55,403 nt of DNA from Peptococcaceae bacterium (GTDB lineage Bacteria; Bacillota; Desulfotomaculia; Desulfotomaculales; JACDOK01), in the NCBI GenBank assembly GCA_017656185.1, contig JACDOK010000014.1:1-55403 (forward strand), read 5' to 3'. The notes under the pieces were generated by a model, which had not been told where the DNA came from, made no database searches, and saw only the letters and a program-made list of their open reading frames with translations. Positions 46,811 to 55,306 of the stretch are shown here, piece after piece. Position numbers and translations under genes: made by a program. Numbering within the stretch: position 1 is the stretch's first letter; every line of letters begins with the position of its first letter.

Positions 46811-47053
46811 TTACTTGCCTTGCAATCTGGTGGCGATAACCCTATAAGTTCTGCCATCATGACTCCCTTTGGCTTGATAATTGAAACCTTTTTTCCTGAG
46901 AATTTCCAAGACCGCGTCTGCTTCATGCGCATCTGCCGCCTCCATACTGACAACCAGCTGGTCATTCGGCCCTACCTTATTAATTGTTTCCTTTAACTTG
47001 TCAATGGAATTGGCACTGATTGCCGGGCCCATATCCACAACTAAACTTGCCAT
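46811..47053 (-). CDS. Small protein, possibly TusA/SirA-like fold
   Basis: The 80 residues have an alternating pattern: DQLVVSMEAADAHEADAVLEIL, then a glycine turn, KGFNYQAKGSHDGRTYRVIAT. This recalls the TusA/SirA-like sulfurtransferase fold, but the catalytic Cys-Pro motif of TusA is absent and the protein has no cysteine. I do not recognise a named family. GGAGGTGG precedes the ATG. It is convergent with the SAM hydroxide adenosyltransferase gene. Confidence 0.7.
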   Translation of the reverse strand: MASLVVDMGPAISANSIDKLKETINKVGPNDQLVVSMEAADAHEADAVLEILRKKGFNYQAKGSHDGRTYRVIATRLQGK

Positions 47054-47196
47054 TAATCCACCTCCGGCGAAGTAGGAATCATTTCTCTATTATTATGTTC
47101 TGAATTAGTTAAAATAAACCTTAAATACCATTGGAGGATACTCACAATCATAAGGAGAATAAATATGTATGACAAATAAAAATTAGGAGGATGTTT

Positions 47197-48246
47197 ATGT
47201 ACAACATAGCAGTCATACCAGGAGACGGGACTGGCCCGGAACAAATAAGGGAGGGTCTAAAAGTACTTGAGGCCGTCGCTGAAAAAGTTGGATTTACATT
47301 TCAGACTACTGTCTTTCCATACGGCGGCACGTACTATCTCCAATATAACGAGGTTCTTCCTGAAAACGCCATTGAAGAGCTGAAGCAATTCGATGCCATT
47401 TATCTTGGCGCCATAGGTCATCCCGACGTCAAACCGGGTATCCTGGAAAAAGGTATCCTCTTGCGGCTGCGTTTTGAACTGGACCAGTATATCAACCTAA
47501 GGCCGGTGAAACTTTATCCGGGCGTAGACACGCCTTTAAAAGATAAAACCCCTGACGATATCAATTTTGTGGTGATTAGGGAAAATACCGAGGGATTATA
47601 CGCCGGTACCGGGGGATTCCTCAAGAAAGGTACGCCCGATGAGGTAGCTGTGCAAACTTCGATTAACACCAGAAAAGGCGTCGAACGCTGCTTACGCTAC
47701 GCCTATGAATACTGCCGGCACCGTAACTATAAAAAAAAGCTGACACTTTGCGGTAAGACCAACGTTTTAACTTATGCCTTTGACTTATGGGAAAGGGCAT
47801 TTCACGAAATCGGCGCTGAGTATCCGGACATTGAGCGCGATTATGCCCACGTAGATGCTATTTGCATGTGGATGGTAAAAAATCCCGAATGGTTCGATGT
47901 CATTGTCACCGACAACATGTTTGGAGACATTATCACCGACTTGGGAGCTATGATTCAAGGCGGCATGGGCATTGCGGCAGGCGGTAACATTAATCCGGAA
48001 GGTGTCTCCATGTTTGAACCTATCGGTGGCTCAGCACCTAAATATACGGGGCAAAATGTTATCAATCCTCTTGCCGCAATCTGCGCCGGGGCTATGATGC
48101 TTGAGCATTTAGGTGAGCACGAGGCCGCTTCCCGTATCGAAAACGCCGTCAAAGAAGTATGTTCTAAACATCTTAAAAGCCTTGCTGCCGGGAGAATGGG
48201 TTATTCGACTTCCGAAGTCGGAGACCTTGTAGTCCAGTACCTTTAA
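47197..48246 (+). CDS. Isocitrate/isopropylmalate-type dehydrogenase, tartrate/D-malate subgroup
   Basis: A beta-decarboxylating dehydrogenase of 349 residues. NAD-site and metal motifs are [38 protein letters not shown] and [12 protein letters not shown]. The substrate helix [20 protein letters not shown] and the [12 protein letters not shown] run resemble tartrate/D-malate dehydrogenases (TtuC/DmlA) more than LeuB. No leuA, leuC or leuD is near, which supports that reading. I chose the ATG at 47197 because GGAGG lies upstream and abuts the ATG at 47191. The actual 2-hydroxyacid substrate is not certain. Confidence 0.8.
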   Translation: MYNIAVIPGDGTGPEQIREGLKVLEAVAEKVGFTFQTTVFPYGGTYYLQYNEVLPENAIEELKQFDAIYLGAIGHPDVKPGILEKGILLRLRFELDQYINLRPVKLYPGVDTPLKDKTPDDINFVVIRENTEGLYAGTGGFLKKGTPDEVAVQTSINTRKGVERCLRYAYEYCRHRNYKKKLTLCGKTNVLTYAFDLWERAFHEIGAEYPDIERDYAHVDAICMWMVKNPEWFDVIVTDNMFGDIITDLGAMIQGGMGIAAGGNINPEGVSMFEPIGGSAPKYTGQNVINPLAAICAGAMMLEHLGEHEAASRIENAVKEVCSKHLKSLAAGRMGYSTSEVGDLVVQYL

Positions 48247-48345
48247 AACTTGGCAAGCGTTATTTTCACCCGTAACGCAAAACCCGATTACCTCGCGTGC
48301 AAATGACGGCACCTAACTGGTCATAATACCGGTGAGGTGATAAAT

Positions 48346-48855
48346 GTGGAGCAAAATAGCGATAAAAAATTGCAAGAGGTAATCCGGGAGCTACTCGACA
48401 CCGACAAAGATATCCGGGGCTATGCACTTGAAGCGGATGTCGTCAATGGGGAGGTTACCCTGCAGGGAGTGGTGGACACCCTTGCGGAAAAAGTTCGCCT
48501 TGAAGAAAAATTGCGTCAAATACCCGGTGTGCGGCGTATTGAAAACAATATTACCATAAGTACCGATGGGGAAATCACCGATGCTGATGTTCTAAAAGAA
48601 GTCCGCGAGGAACTAAACGCAGACCCTGAAGTAAACCTGCGGGATATTGGAGCACAGGTAAGCAGGGGGACGGTGATTCTAAGAGGACATACAGACAATC
48701 CTGCCCAGGTTCAAAGAGCCGCTAAGACGGCTGCCAAGGCCCGGGGCGTGCACCGAGTTCTGAATCAAGTACATATTGACCGTCACGATGACGCCGACCT
48801 CTCTCTCGAACATATTTTTCACAGTCAAGTGAGAAATGACGATGACGGTCCTTAA
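48346..48855 (+). CDS. Protein with two BON domains
   Basis: The 169 residues consist of two tandem BON domains (about 6-70 and 82-148), each ending in a characteristic strand: VNGEVTLQGVVDTLAEKVRLE and SRGTVILRGHTDNPAQVQRA. BON domains bind membranes or other envelope parts. No signal peptide is visible, so it is probably cytoplasmic or anchored by a partner. The GTG at 48346 follows GGTGAGGTG. A strong terminator lies downstream. Confidence 0.88.
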   Translation: MEQNSDKKLQEVIRELLDTDKDIRGYALEADVVNGEVTLQGVVDTLAEKVRLEEKLRQIPGVRRIENNITISTDGEITDADVLKEVREELNADPEVNLRDIGAQVSRGTVILRGHTDNPAQVQRAAKTAAKARGVHRVLNQVHIDRHDDADLSLEHIFHSQVRNDDDGP

Positions 48856-48899
48856 CATTTTCCTTGACTCTTTACCAATATTCGTTGTCTAAACAGCAG

Positions 48900-48925
48900 A
48901 GAACCCGCTCCGGCGGGTTCTTTTA
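48900..48925 (+). terminator. Rho-independent terminator after the BON gene
   Basis: GAACCCGC (48901-48908) pairs with GCGGGTTC (48913-48920) across a 4-base loop, flanked by A and TTTT. Confidence 0.9.
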
Positions 48926-49007
48926 TTCGCTATTAACTTTGAGGCCGGGGAGGATTTATACTAATAACTAAAGAAGGTTCATAAAACTTAAACTTGAGGA
49001 AATAAAA

Positions 49008-49979
49008 ATGAAAATACTATTCTTTACAGACGTTCACATCCGCGGGAGTACCCCCCGGAGCCGCAAAGACAACTTTACATATAGTCTCAAGTTAAAGCTT
49101 GAGGAAATCGTGCGTTTGGCCGATGACCTCGGCATTGACTTTGTATTACACGGTGGGGACTTGTTCGATGTCCCCTGCCCGCCACTCGATGTGGCAGCCG
49201 ATTTTATAAATATAATCGCTCGGTTACGCAAACCACTGTATACAATTGCGGGAAATCACGATATCATAGCATACAATCCCTCCACTGTGAACAGGACAAT
49301 GCTGGGCCTCGTGGCTTCATTAGGCTATGTACGACTTATAAACCCCGCTCGCCCAATCTATCTAAAGAAAGGGAAAATTACACTCCAACTAACGGGTACC
49401 CACTTTCATTACGATATAGACCGCCGCAATCCTATTCAAGACTATGCCGTAACTAAAAAAGATTGTGATATTGCCATTCATATGGTTCACGGCCTGTTGC
49501 TCAAAGACCATTTTACAGTGGAAACACCTTATACGCTTATTGAAACCATAGCTCCATATACCGCCGCCGATTTCACTCTGGGAGGGCATGCCCATTTTGG
49601 ATACGATGATGTGATATGGGATCACAAATACTTTATCAATCCAGGTTCCATTGCGCGTCTTTCAGCTCATCCCAGAGATATATCCCGGATACCGCAGGTG
49701 GTTGTCCTTGATTTTTCAGGAAAAGATCAGACGGTACAGAAAATTTACTTGCAGTCCGCCCTTCCCGGTGACCAGGTTATTAATACAAACTATTCTAGCG
49801 AATTAGTCTCTAAAGAGCAGCAAATCGTGCGCTTTCTCGCCGGTATTAAGAATAATTCAAAGCCCTTAGAAACAGCCAGAAATATCGTGAAAGACATTGC
49901 CCGAACCGCGGGGTATCCGGATGCCTCAAAGGATGAAGCCATAAAAAGGCTAGCCAAAGCACAAGAAAGCTTGGAGTGA
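49008..49979 (+). CDS. Mre11/SbcD-like metallophosphoesterase
   Basis: A calcineurin-fold phosphoesterase of 323 residues. The metal motifs are TDVH (7-10), HGGDLFD (48-54), AGNHD (81-85), HMVHG and GGHAHFG. It lacks most of the SbcD C-terminal capping domain but ends in a short helical tail (about 265-323) that may contact its partner. TTGAGGAAA precedes the ATG. The ATPase gene follows directly, so I infer a Mre11-Rad50-like nuclease complex. Phage recombination endonuclease subunits have similar size. Confidence 0.85.
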   Translation: MKILFFTDVHIRGSTPRSRKDNFTYSLKLKLEEIVRLADDLGIDFVLHGGDLFDVPCPPLDVAADFINIIARLRKPLYTIAGNHDIIAYNPSTVNRTMLGLVASLGYVRLINPARPIYLKKGKITLQLTGTHFHYDIDRRNPIQDYAVTKKDCDIAIHMVHGLLLKDHFTVETPYTLIETIAPYTAADFTLGGHAHFGYDDVIWDHKYFINPGSIARLSAHPRDISRIPQVVVLDFSGKDQTVQKIYLQSALPGDQVINTNYSSELVSKEQQIVRFLAGIKNNSKPLETARNIVKDIARTAGYPDASKDEAIKRLAKAQESLE

Positions 49980-49984
49980 TCTAT

Positions 49985-51196
49985 TTGCCTTTAGCCAAGC
50001 TACAGATCACTAACTTTGAATCCCATCAAAACACGGAAATTGAGTTTTCCAAAGGACTTACCGTTATTATCGGGGAACCCGGCAAAGGTAAGAGTGCCAT
50101 CGTTCGTGCATTGAAATGGTTGTTGTATAATAACCTGCCTGATACCGGTTTTATCCGTCAAGGTTGTAAACAATCTATAGTAAAGGTTTTTCTTGCTAAC
50201 GGCTATATCATAACCCGCGAAAAAGGCCCCCAGACCAACCGCTACCTTCTCCAACATAAGGATAGTGACCAAAAGGAATATTTCGAAGATGTAGAATGTA
50301 AAGTACCACGAGAATTGACTGCCCTTCACGGGGTTAAAGTCGTTTATTTCGATCCGGACCTGCCTGTATCGTTACATCTTGAAGACCAGCACGAAGGCCC
50401 TTTCCTTATGCTGCAGCCTGATTCAGTTAGATTAAAAGCTATTGCTCATATATGCAACGGTGATCTCTTTGATAAAGCTAAGGACGAGACAGCTAACAGC
50501 TTGGCCGCCCTCCGGGAACAGGTAAAGATGCTCAATCGACAATTAGATTTCCTAACATGCCTTCACCATAAAGAACGGAAAATTACATCCCTCCAAAAGA
50601 AGCGCAATGAAATAGTTAGGCACATTGATAGTCTTAACCATGAAATAGACTTGATAGTACAAACCTATTCCCTACTAGATCAAGCATCGTACCAGGCCCT
50701 ACGACGAGCGTGTGAAAAAGTGGAAGCTCTGGTAACCCATGCTTTGCGTTATGTTTTTAGCACGGATTTAGAATTCCGGATCCAAATACATGAATTTGGT
50801 ACCAAACCTAAAGTCCAATTTGCGGTTTTATCTAATCTAGGGTATTTCGTAACCACATATGCTCCCCACGATACAAGAAATAGGGCCATTGTTGACCTTA
50901 TATCTGTTATGTTGAGAATTGCTCTCCTTGAAATGGGGCCGTCACCGCTGCCGGGACCTCTCATTTTAGATGAACCGGGCCGTTGTATCAGTGGTAAACA
51001 TGCCTCTTATTTCGGCAGATTACTTAAAATACTTTCTGATCAATTCGAGCGGCAAATAATTCTGGTTACCAGGGATCACCGCCTGACTGGCTCCGCAGAC
51101 GCCGTATATGTTATCGAAAAGAAAGATGGTAGAAGCTTACTTCACTATCGGGGAAACTCACCGCGAGTAAATTGCGATCAATTTAGCTATACATAG
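49985..51196 (+). CDS. Compact Rad50/SbcC-like ATPase
   Basis: An SMC-type ATPase of 403 residues. The N-terminal lobe has LQITNFESHQNTEIEF and Walker A GEPGKGKS (30-37). A short coiled coil spans about 165-235, with no CxxC zinc hook. The C-terminal lobe has RNRAIVDLISVMLRIALLE where the signature motif should be, then Walker B LILDEP and a VTRDH switch. I chose the TTG at 49985, eight bases after GGAG; a GTG at 49976 overlaps the previous stop. It must act with the phosphoesterase upstream. Confidence 0.82.
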   Translation: MPLAKLQITNFESHQNTEIEFSKGLTVIIGEPGKGKSAIVRALKWLLYNNLPDTGFIRQGCKQSIVKVFLANGYIITREKGPQTNRYLLQHKDSDQKEYFEDVECKVPRELTALHGVKVVYFDPDLPVSLHLEDQHEGPFLMLQPDSVRLKAIAHICNGDLFDKAKDETANSLAALREQVKMLNRQLDFLTCLHHKERKITSLQKKRNEIVRHIDSLNHEIDLIVQTYSLLDQASYQALRRACEKVEALVTHALRYVFSTDLEFRIQIHEFGTKPKVQFAVLSNLGYFVTTYAPHDTRNRAIVDLISVMLRIALLEMGPSPLPGPLILDEPGRCISGKHASYFGRLLKILSDQFERQIILVTRDHRLTGSADAVYVIEKKDGRSLLHYRGNSPRVNCDQFSYT

Positions 51197-51254
51197 CATG
51201 AAACAACGTACATTAACCGCTGTTTTTATTGCCATCAACTGTTAACATTTACCA

Positions 51255-51283
51255 GTATAAAGCATATTCCTCGTCACATTCTA
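51255..51283 (+). promoter_or_regulatory. SigmaG/F-like promoter of the DUF1540 gene
   Basis: GTATA (51255-51259) and CATTCTA (51277-51283), 17 bases apart, match the forespore pattern GhATA-N17-CATnnTA. The predicted start is about 10 bases before the Shine-Dalgarno sequence. Confidence 0.5.
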
Positions 51284-51314
51284 AAAATGTAACTATTTAC
51301 AGGAGGTGACCTAT

Positions 51315-51464
51315 TTGCCGGACATTAAGTGTACAGTAACGGAATGTGAGTACAACTCTGATGTTAAGTGCGGCGCACCAATGATCCAGGTAGACCGCAG
51401 CAACACATCTATATCAGAAAAATCCGACCAAACCAAGTGTGAAACCTTTAAAAAGAAAGCATAA
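51315..51464 (+). CDS. DUF1540 cysteine-rich small protein
   Basis: A 49-residue protein, PDIKCTVTECEYNSDVKCGA at its start and TKCETFKKKA at its end. It carries four cysteines in the DUF1540 spacing, which probably bind a metal. The TTG start at 51315 follows a perfect AGGAGGTGA. Such proteins are common in clostridia and related spore formers, but their role is unknown. A forespore-type promoter lies upstream. The stop codon is inside the following hairpin. Confidence 0.85.
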   Translation: MPDIKCTVTECEYNSDVKCGAPMIQVDRSNTSISEKSDQTKCETFKKKA

Positions 51465-51502
51465 AGTGAAAGACTGGTTGAAAACCAGTCTTTCACTTTA
51501 TG
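51460..51502 (+). terminator. 20-bp perfect hairpin at the end of the DUF1540 gene
   Basis: Bases 51460-51479 and 51483-51502 are perfectly complementary around a GAA loop. The left arm contains the DUF1540 stop codon. No typical U-run follows, though the right arm is T-rich. It may be a terminator, an mRNA stabiliser or a small repeat. Confidence 0.7.
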
Positions 51503-51689
51503 CTGAGGTCATGCTACACCTTTGCAAATAATTAACGGCATCCTGTACCCCCTTTCTTCCTCCTTAAAAAAGCCAGCCTATCTTTAATCAAAAATACATC
51601 AGCCAAGCCACCTAGTTGTTTAACAGGTATTTCGCAGACAACGTCGAAAAGTAAAGAGTTAAAAAGTTATCAAAAATTGGAGAAACATT

Positions 51690-52610
51690 GTGATCAGGTA
51701 CTTCTTTATCGTAAATCCTATTGCCGCGAACGGTCGTACCAAACGTGTATGGACCCGCCTGAATAATATTCTCAAAAACTGCGCAATCGATTACCAGTTT
51801 GCATTTACCAAGCAGGCTGGTGATGCTATACTTTTGGCACGCCACGCCCTGCAGTGCGGATATAACCGTATTATCGCCGTTGGGGGAGACGGAACCCTCA
51901 ATGAAGTGGTCAATGCGTTTTTTGAACATGATGTCAATATCTTTCGTAATGCCGCATTAGGAGTACTAAACAGCGGAACAGGAGGGGATTTCTGCCGGAC
52001 TATCGCTCTACACCGTAATCCCGTCAAAGCTCTTCCCGGTCTTTTGAATGCTTCCCCTCATTATGTTGATGTAGGCTCCATATCTTATGTTGATTTCCAG
52101 GGTAAAACAAAAACAAGATATTTTATTAATATTGCCGATGCCGGAATCGGAGCCGCCACGGCACACCGGGTGAACAAGACAAGTAAGTTTTTGGGGGGAT
52201 TTCTTTCTTTCCTGCAGGCTGCCGTATATACAATTTTTACTTATAACCCTAAACACATCAAGGTAACGGTGGATGAAAAAACTTTAACCTCCGGCAATCC
52301 ATCCATTGTCGTCGTCGCCAACGGGAGGTACTTTGCTGGCGGCATGCACGTTGCGCCGGAAGCACGGCTTGACGATGCCCAGCTTGACATTATATACGTT
52401 AATAACCGTTCACGTATTCAATTACTTCACTGCTTGGCAATGGTCTACCGGGGTAAACACATAAATCATCCTTGCGTCCTTACTCATAAGGGTCATAACA
52501 TCACCCTAGAGTCGACAGACAAAGTATTACTGGAAGCCGAAGGCGAAGTTTTAGGATTTCTACCTGCCAAATTCTCGATAATCCCCAAGGCCCTTCAAGT
52601 CATTTACTGA
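51690..52610 (+). CDS. Diacylglycerol kinase family lipid kinase
   Basis: This is a DagK/YegS/LCB5-type lipid kinase of 306 residues. The signature elements are YFFIVNPIAANGRTKRVW, AVGGDGTLNEVVNAF and LNSGTGGDFCRTI, with the C-terminal domain showing VVVANGRYFAGGMHVAPEA and DDAQLDIIYV. The lipid substrate is not predictable. TTGGAGA precedes the GTG start. It stands alone between two poorly occupied gaps. Confidence 0.9.
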   Translation: MIRYFFIVNPIAANGRTKRVWTRLNNILKNCAIDYQFAFTKQAGDAILLARHALQCGYNRIIAVGGDGTLNEVVNAFFEHDVNIFRNAALGVLNSGTGGDFCRTIALHRNPVKALPGLLNASPHYVDVGSISYVDFQGKTKTRYFINIADAGIGAATAHRVNKTSKFLGGFLSFLQAAVYTIFTYNPKHIKVTVDEKTLTSGNPSIVVVANGRYFAGGMHVAPEARLDDAQLDIIYVNNRSRIQLLHCLAMVYRGKHINHPCVLTHKGHNITLESTDKVLLEAEGEVLGFLPAKFSIIPKALQVIY

Positions 52611-52955
52611 TCGCCCTCATACAATTTCCGTAATCTAAAACTAAAATACATAAGTACCATTATCGTCATCCTGTCACTGAGCGACAACCAGGTCCCCGTA
52701 GAATGTTAAAAGGTTCAAATACGGGAATAATTGTCAATGCCTCAAACGGAACATACATACTTTTTGAATTGTCTTAAAAAGAAAATATAGAAACAAAATT
52801 CCTAAAGGATTATTAAAGGAGATCTAGTAAATTTCACGATAGAAGAAAGGCCTTGAATCCAAATGATAACAAGGCCTTCGCGGTGTACATTCAATCGTTT
52901 TCACCGTAAACTAACTATCAAGTAAACAACTAATCGCAGATGGGGTTGTGCTAAC
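52611..52955. other. Gene-poor gap with two inverted repeats
   Basis: These 345 bases are AT-rich and hold no convincing ORF. CCCGTA (52695-52700) and TACGGG (52720-52725) form a 6-bp stem. AAGGCCTTG (52847-52855) and CAAGGCCTT (52870-52878) form a 9-bp stem, possibly a terminator without a U-run. I recognise no known riboswitch or small RNA. Confidence 0.5.
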
Positions 52956-53177
52956 ATGCATAGTACGGAAGGTTTTGAACAGTTAATTGACAATTCCAAA
53001 CATCTTGTTGAAGCTTTAAAATATGATGAGGTGAAAATCACGCCCCTTCAAAGGGCTAAGTTGTTTTTTGAACTACGGTTAGCCTACAACCTGACCGTCA
53101 AAAGATGTGATGATTCATCACTGGCCAAAGAATTGATTAATCTACTTGAAGAGTGTGAAGTACTTTTAGAATCCTAG
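52956..53177 (+). CDS. Small protein of unknown function
   Basis: The 73-residue product is predicted to be almost entirely helical, with GFEQLIDNSKHLVEALKYDE, LFFELRLAYNLTV and a C-terminal LINLLEECEVLLES. I do not recognise its family. The Shine-Dalgarno sequence (GGGG at about 12-15 bases) is poor. Its stop overlaps the convergent GAPDH gene by four bases. No membrane segment or metal motif is visible. Confidence 0.55.
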   Translation: MHSTEGFEQLIDNSKHLVEALKYDEVKITPLQRAKLFFELRLAYNLTVKRCDDSSLAKELINLLEECEVLLES

Positions 53178-54178
53178 CTACCTTTATGCCCAATATATGA
53201 TACCAAGTCAATTACTCGGTTCGCGTATCCCCACTCGTTGTCATACCACGCGACTACCTTTACTAAACTGCCCACAGACATAGTTAATAACCCGTCAACA
53301 ATGGACGAATGATGGTTTCCGATAATATCACGGGAAACTAGGGGTGCTTCAACATAAGAGACAATCCCTTTTAACCGGCCGGCGGAAGCTTCACGCAAAA
53401 CACGATTTACTTCATCCCGGGAAACCGGTTGCTGTAATTGCATAACAAAGTCCAGGACCGACACTACCGGAGTGGGGACTCTAAACGCCAGACCGTCCAT
53501 TAATCCTTTAAATTCAGGAGCGACTAAAGCCACGGTTCGCGCGGCACCGGTTGTAGTAGGTACAATGGATAAAGCTGCAGCCCGGGCACGGCGGAGATCT
53601 TTATGGGCTGAATCCAGTAATCTCTGATCGTTAGTATAAGAATGAATCGTTGACACCATAGCGGAAACAATCCCGAATTCTCCATGCAACACGGAAGCCA
53701 AAGGGGCTAAACAATTAGTAGTACATGAAGCACAGGAAAGAACCTGATGTTTATCTGGCTGGTATTCATCTTCGTTTACCCCCATTACAATCGTTTTTCC
53801 CCCGCCTTTAACTGGCGCGCTCACCACAACTTTTTCTGCTCCCGCAGCAAGGTGCTTACTGGCACCCTCATAGGTACGAAACTTTCCGGTAGCTTCAACT
53901 ACAATATCTACACCAATTTCCTTCCACGGAATCTGATCCGGGGAAGCATATCCAAAGAGCTTGATTTCTTTTTCATCAACATACAATGTGTCACCCTGCA
54001 GCGTTACGTTATGAGTCAAGTTACCGTGAACCGAATCATACTGCAGCAAATGGGCCAAGGTCGCCGGATCACCCAGATCGTTAACGGCTATTACGTTCAG
54101 TTCAGGTCGATTCAAAGCAATACGAAACATACAACGGCCAATACGTCCAAATCCATTAATGCCGACTCTTACGGTCAT
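53174..54178 (-). CDS. Glyceraldehyde-3-phosphate dehydrogenase, type I
   Basis: GAPDH interconverts glyceraldehyde 3-phosphate and 1,3-bisphosphoglycerate. The 334 residues have VRVGINGFGRIGRCMFRIA, the NAD-site Asp in VNDLGDPATLAHLL, the catalytic Cys in SCASCTTNCLAPL, and TTTGAARTV. The loop that reads DLPHKD in NAD-specific GapA reads DSAHKD here. This Leu-Pro loss is typical of enzymes that also accept NADP. The start after AAGGGGCG is at 54178. No pgk or tpi is adjacent, so a dedicated gluconeogenic role is possible. Confidence 0.93.
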   Translation of the reverse strand: MTVRVGINGFGRIGRCMFRIALNRPELNVIAVNDLGDPATLAHLLQYDSVHGNLTHNVTLQGDTLYVDEKEIKLFGYASPDQIPWKEIGVDIVVEATGKFRTYEGASKHLAAGAEKVVVSAPVKGGGKTIVMGVNEDEYQPDKHQVLSCASCTTNCLAPLASVLHGEFGIVSAMVSTIHSYTNDQRLLDSAHKDLRRARAAALSIVPTTTGAARTVALVAPEFKGLMDGLAFRVPTPVVSVLDFVMQLQQPVSRDEVNRVLREASAGRLKGIVSYVEAPLVSRDIIGNHHSSIVDGLLTMSVGSLVKVVAWYDNEWGYANRVIDLVSYIGHKGS

Positions 54179-54265
54179 GTAATCGCCCCTTTTGGTATTT
54201 TTCAAAGTTAGGTTAATAATACCACATATAGATTTTGTATTCCTTTCAATTTGATCATAATTTTC

Positions 54266-54294
54266 TTGTAATAGATAACATTTACATCTATGAC
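54266..54294 (+). promoter_or_regulatory. Predicted promoter of the SpoIID-domain lipoprotein gene
   Basis: TTGTAA (54266-54271) and TATGAC (54289-54294) are 17 bases apart. A CATACTA at 54310-54316 resembles a sporulation-sigma -10 but has no matching -35. Confidence 0.5.
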
Positions 54295-54361
54295 TACCCG
54301 TTTGTGCGACATACTAAAAATAACAAATAACAAATTACGTAATAACACGGAGGTTTAAAGA

Positions 54362-55306
54362 ATGAAAAGGAAACTAATCCTACTTGTTGCTTTAATATTT
54401 TTATTTTTTGTTACGTCCTGCGCCGGTGGTCCACAACGCAAGCCACAAATCCCGCAATCTTTAAATCGCGGTGATAACAAAGAGCCCCGCATCAAGGTAG
54501 CCCTGCACGAAACAGGTGAAATACGGGAAATGCCGTTCGAAGAGTACATCGCCGGCGTAGTAGCAGGTGAGATGCAACCTGACTTCCCGGTAAATGCACT
54601 CGCCGCGCAGGCCATTTTGGCGCGTACTTTTACTCTGGATTTTGTTGCCAACAAAAAGTCAAAGTATGGAGGAGCCCATATCTCAACCGACAAGACGGAA
54701 GCACAAGCTTATAACCCGGAAGCAATTAACGACAGGATAAGACAAGCCGTAAGAAAGACCAGAGGAAAAGTTGCAACGCATAACGGGGATTATATCAAGG
54801 CTTGGTTCCATTCACACGCCGGCGGTAAAACTGCAACGGCAAAAGAAGGTTTGAACTTTAAGGAAAAAGAACCGCCGTACATTAAAGTGGTAAAATCACC
54901 CGACTCCCCTAAGGCTCCGGCTGAAAGGGCCAGTTGGACAGCTACTTTCACCAAACAGGAATTTGCCAATGCCCTAAAACAATTAGGCCAAGACCCGGGT
55001 AACTTTGATCAAGTCAAGATAACCAAAAAAGGACCTTCCGGAAGAGCCACCAGAATATCTGCCGGCAGGGCAAAGGTTGCTGGAGCTGACCTTAGAACCG
55101 CCCTAGGCCCGGACAAATTGAAATCTACTTTGATAAATAACATCAGAGTCACCGGAAACAATATTACAATTTCCGGCAAAGGATGGGGTCATGGTGTCGG
55201 GATGAGCCAGTGGGGAGCTTACCAAATGGCTGAAAACGGCAAGAGCGCAGAAGACATTTTAAATTACTATTTTAAGAATATTGATATTGTAAAGCTTTGG
55301 AACTAG
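54362..55306 (+). CDS. SpoIID/LytB-domain lipoprotein
   Basis: SpoIID-type enzymes are lytic transglycosylases that cut glycan strands. The 314 residues start with a lipoprotein signal peptide ending VTSCAGG, so it is a likely LspA substrate. The SpoIID domain shows FEEYIAGVVAGEM, LAAQAILARTFTL, WFHSHAGGKTA and the C-terminal GKGWGHGVGMSQWGAYQMA. GGAGG precedes the ATG. It is shorter than a full SpoIID and is not next to spoIIR or murA, so I would call it a SpoIID-domain protein and not the engulfment SpoIID itself. Confidence 0.9.
   Translation: MKRKLILLVALIFLFFVTSCAGGPQRKPQIPQSLNRGDNKEPRIKVALHETGEIREMPFEEYIAGVVAGEMQPDFPVNALAAQAILARTFTLDFVANKKSKYGGAHISTDKTEAQAYNPEAINDRIRQAVRKTRGKVATHNGDYIKAWFHSHAGGKTATAKEGLNFKEKEPPYIKVVKSPDSPKAPAERASWTATFTKQEFANALKQLGQDPGNFDQVKITKKGPSGRATRISAGRAKVAGADLRTALGPDKLKSTLINNIRVTGNNITISGKGWGHGVGMSQWGAYQMAENGKSAEDILNYYFKNIDIVKLWN

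Noticed and set aside
48264-48285. GCGTTA/TAACGC inverted repeat after the dehydrogenase gene
   Set aside because: Only six pairs with a 10-base loop and no U-run; it is too weak to call a terminator.
52611-52955. Cyclic-di-GMP or other riboswitch in the gap before the small gene
   Set aside because: No conserved core motif of a known riboswitch class was found; only simple inverted repeats are visible.
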